Shown one piece after another: positions 39,978 to 41,390 of a DNA stretch of 41,390 bases. The stretch spans positions 1 to 41,390 of the forward strand of contig NZ_JYNH01000024.1 in the NCBI RefSeq assembly GCF_000960765.1, in the 5' to 3' direction. How positions within the stretch are numbered: position 1 is the stretch's first letter; each line of letters begins with the position of its first letter. This DNA comes from Desulfosporosinus sp. I2 (GTDB lineage: Bacteria; Bacillota; Desulfitobacteriia; Desulfitobacteriales; Desulfitobacteriaceae). The notes below the pieces were generated by a model. It did no database searches, had not been told where the DNA came from, and saw only the letters and a list, made by a program, of their open reading frames with translations. The position numbers and the translations under genes are program-made.

Positions 39978-40454
39978 ATGTTTAAGGTTGGTGACAAAGT
40001 AGTATATCCGATGCATGGTGCCGGGATTATTGAGTCGATTGAAGAGCGGGAAGTTCTAGGTGAACTAAGCCAATATTATGTCATGCATTTACCAGTGGGT
40101 AATATGAAATTATTCATTCCTTTAAATAATGTGGAAAACCTTGGTTTGAGGCAAGTTATTTCTCCTATGATGGTTAAAGATGTGTTGGAAGTACTCAAAA
40201 CCAAGGATACAGCCGCAACCCTAGCGTGGAACCGTCGCTATCGTGCGAATTTGGAAAAGATCAAAAGCGGAGATATTTTTGAAGTTGCTAATGTCGTTCG
40301 TAGTCTTGCCCAAAGGGATAACGAAAAGGGTCTTTCTACTGGAGAAAAAAAGATGTACGAAAATGCTTGTCAAATCTTAATTAGTGAACTCGTTTTAACT
40401 GAGGGGACTGAGGAAGCGGCAGTCAGGCAATGGCTTTCAACAGCTTTGGTTTAA
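39978..40454 (+). CDS. carD: CarD-family RNA polymerase-binding regulator
   Basis: This 158-residue protein has an N-terminal CarD/TRCF RNA-polymerase-interacting domain (FKVGDKVVYPMHGAGIIESI onward) and a helical C-terminal domain (LSTGEKKMYENACQILISEL). CarD stabilises open promoter complexes in mycobacteria and Myxococcus. Its ribosome binding site is AAGGGGG. It precedes the PIN/TRAM gene, a common clostridial order. Confidence 0.92.
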   Translation: MFKVGDKVVYPMHGAGIIESIEEREVLGELSQYYVMHLPVGNMKLFIPLNNVENLGLRQVISPMMVKDVLEVLKTKDTAATLAWNRRYRANLEKIKSGDIFEVANVVRSLAQRDNEKGLSTGEKKMYENACQILISELVLTEGTEEAAVRQWLSTALV

Positions 40455-40591
40455 GGCTTTCAGGCTGTTAGATACGGTAGATGGCAAGAAGGGAGCCATC
40501 GCCGTAATGGCGAGTAACGATTTAATTTGGACCACTAAGGACTTCGTTTGGGACTAAATTGATTGAAGTAAAAGGATTAAATTCCCTCAGG

Positions 40592-40620
40592 TTGAAAAAT
40601 AATGAAGTCCGAAGTATAAT
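40592..40620 (+). promoter_or_regulatory. Promoter of the PIN/TRAM gene
   Basis: TTGAAA (40592-40597), a 17-nt spacer and TATAAT (40615-40620). Confidence 0.75.
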
Positions 40621-40663
40621 TGGAAAGACTTTTAGTCAGAATAAGTTAAAAGGAGGTGAAACG

Positions 40664-41390
40664 ATGATTCGCAATTTAATACGCGGGATCATCACCCTGT
40701 TATTAGGGGCGGTTGGATTTTATCTTAACTATGTACTCTTACGACTTGATTTTTTAAAAACCCTTGGATGGAGTTTATCTCCTGCCTGGACTTACGCAGT
40801 AATGACAATTTTATTTGCAGTCTTAGGTTTTTTGGTAGCACCAGTTAGTATCCGTTCATTTATTGCATTAATGCGTTGGATGGATTCACGGTTGAATAGA
40901 GTCCCTACACACGACCTTATGAGTGGAGCCATCGGAGGGATTATCGGACTTATTATCGCAAGTTTATTCAGCAATTCTTTTGTTACTATTACATTTTTCG
41001 GACCATTATTAGCAGTTCTTTTAAGCCTTTTCTTAGGTTATCTGGGTTTAACGATCGGAATGAAGCGGAGAGAAGATGTGCTGGGCTTTCTTAACTTTAT
41101 TCCAAAGTTTCGTGACCGAGGGGACAAGGCCGACAAAGTAGAAAAACAAAAAGAAGCAAAAAGTGGTCGCTCACGAGAACTGGTGAATTATAAGATTCTC
41201 GATACCAGTGTGATAATAGATGGTAGGATCGCGGACATTGTCAAGACAGGTTTCATTGAGGGAATCTTACTTATTCCAAGTTTTGTCTTAGAGGAGCTTC
41301 GACATATCGCGGATTCTTCGGATTTACTCAAACGAAATCGAGGACGTAGAGGACTTGATATTCTCAATCAAATATCTAAGGAAACCGTCA
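40664..41390 (+). CDS. PIN/TRAM-domain membrane protein, YacL type (3' end missing)
   Basis: The frame starts at ATG 40664 after AAAAGGAGGTGA and runs open to the window end (242 codons). It has four hydrophobic segments (LIRGIITLLLGAVGFYL first). After a charged linker a PIN nuclease domain begins: KILDTSVIIDGRIADI, with a first catalytic aspartate, and LLIPSFVLEELRHIAD. This is the YacL layout; the TRAM domain would follow outside the window. A role in RNA handling is expected, but the target is unknown. Confidence 0.9.
   Translation, partial: MIRNLIRGIITLLLGAVGFYLNYVLLRLDFLKTLGWSLSPAWTYAVMTILFAVLGFLVAPVSIRSFIALMRWMDSRLNRVPTHDLMSGAIGGIIGLIIASLFSNSFVTITFFGPLLAVLLSLFLGYLGLTIGMKRREDVLGFLNFIPKFRDRGDKADKVEKQKEAKSGRSRELVNYKILDTSVIIDGRIADIVKTGFIEGILLIPSFVLEELRHIADSSDLLKRNRGRRGLDILNQISKETV

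Overview
The window looks like a chromosomal segment from an anaerobic, endospore-forming member of the Clostridia, most like the Desulfosporosinus/Desulfitobacterium/Syntrophobotulus group. The evidence is a Spo0E-type protein, the ctsR-mcsA-mcsB-clpC-radA order, rubrerythrin and rubredoxin, a double-cubane-cluster protein with its activator ATPase, strong AGGAGG-type ribosome binding sites and moderate GC content. The genus is inferred; no rRNA or tRNA gene was seen.

Layout. Positions 1-2300 hold the 3' end of a membrane-anchored metallophosphoesterase, a MntA/HepT-type toxin-antitoxin pair and a PhnB-like protein. Positions 2301-7261 hold sbcD and sbcC. Positions 7366-18820 are the metabolic core: an IclR-family regulator, a three-gene glycolate-oxidase-like set (an FeS subunit and two FAD subunits), a cupin, then an operon with the two subunits of a malate/succinate-CoA ligase separated by a small ferredoxin-like gene, a malyl-CoA-lyase-like protein and malic enzyme. 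Read together they predict glycolate -> glyoxylate; glyoxylate + acetyl-CoA -> malyl-CoA -> malate with ATP formed; malate -> pyruvate + CO2. Three near-identical operator-like sites, each just downstream of a promoter (before iclR, the oxidase set and the ligase operon), suggest one IclR regulon.

Positions 18958-27743 are a mixed housekeeping and stress region: a DinB-like protein, an RluA-type pseudouridine synthase, small cysteine-rich or unknown proteins, an MFS transporter, rubrerythrin, dihydrolipoamide dehydrogenase, an M24 peptidase, a universal stress protein and a small tail-anchored protein. Positions 27833-34132 are the clp stress operon (ctsR, mcsA, mcsB, clpC, radA) behind a CtsR box. 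A degenerate heptanucleotide tandem repeat separates mcsB from clpC, and a perfect 28-bp palindrome separates clpC from radA.

Positions 34133-39800 are an accessory island between radA and carD: Spo0E-like, DsrE-like, the double-cubane-cluster protein and its activator, a C_GCAxxG_C_C protein, large perfect hairpins, remnants of a TudS-like gene and an ABC ATPase, and a CX4C rubredoxin. The window ends with a divergent conserved protein, carD behind two tandem sigma-A promoters, and the start of a PIN/TRAM membrane protein (YacL type). disA, which often follows radA in Firmicutes, is absent here.
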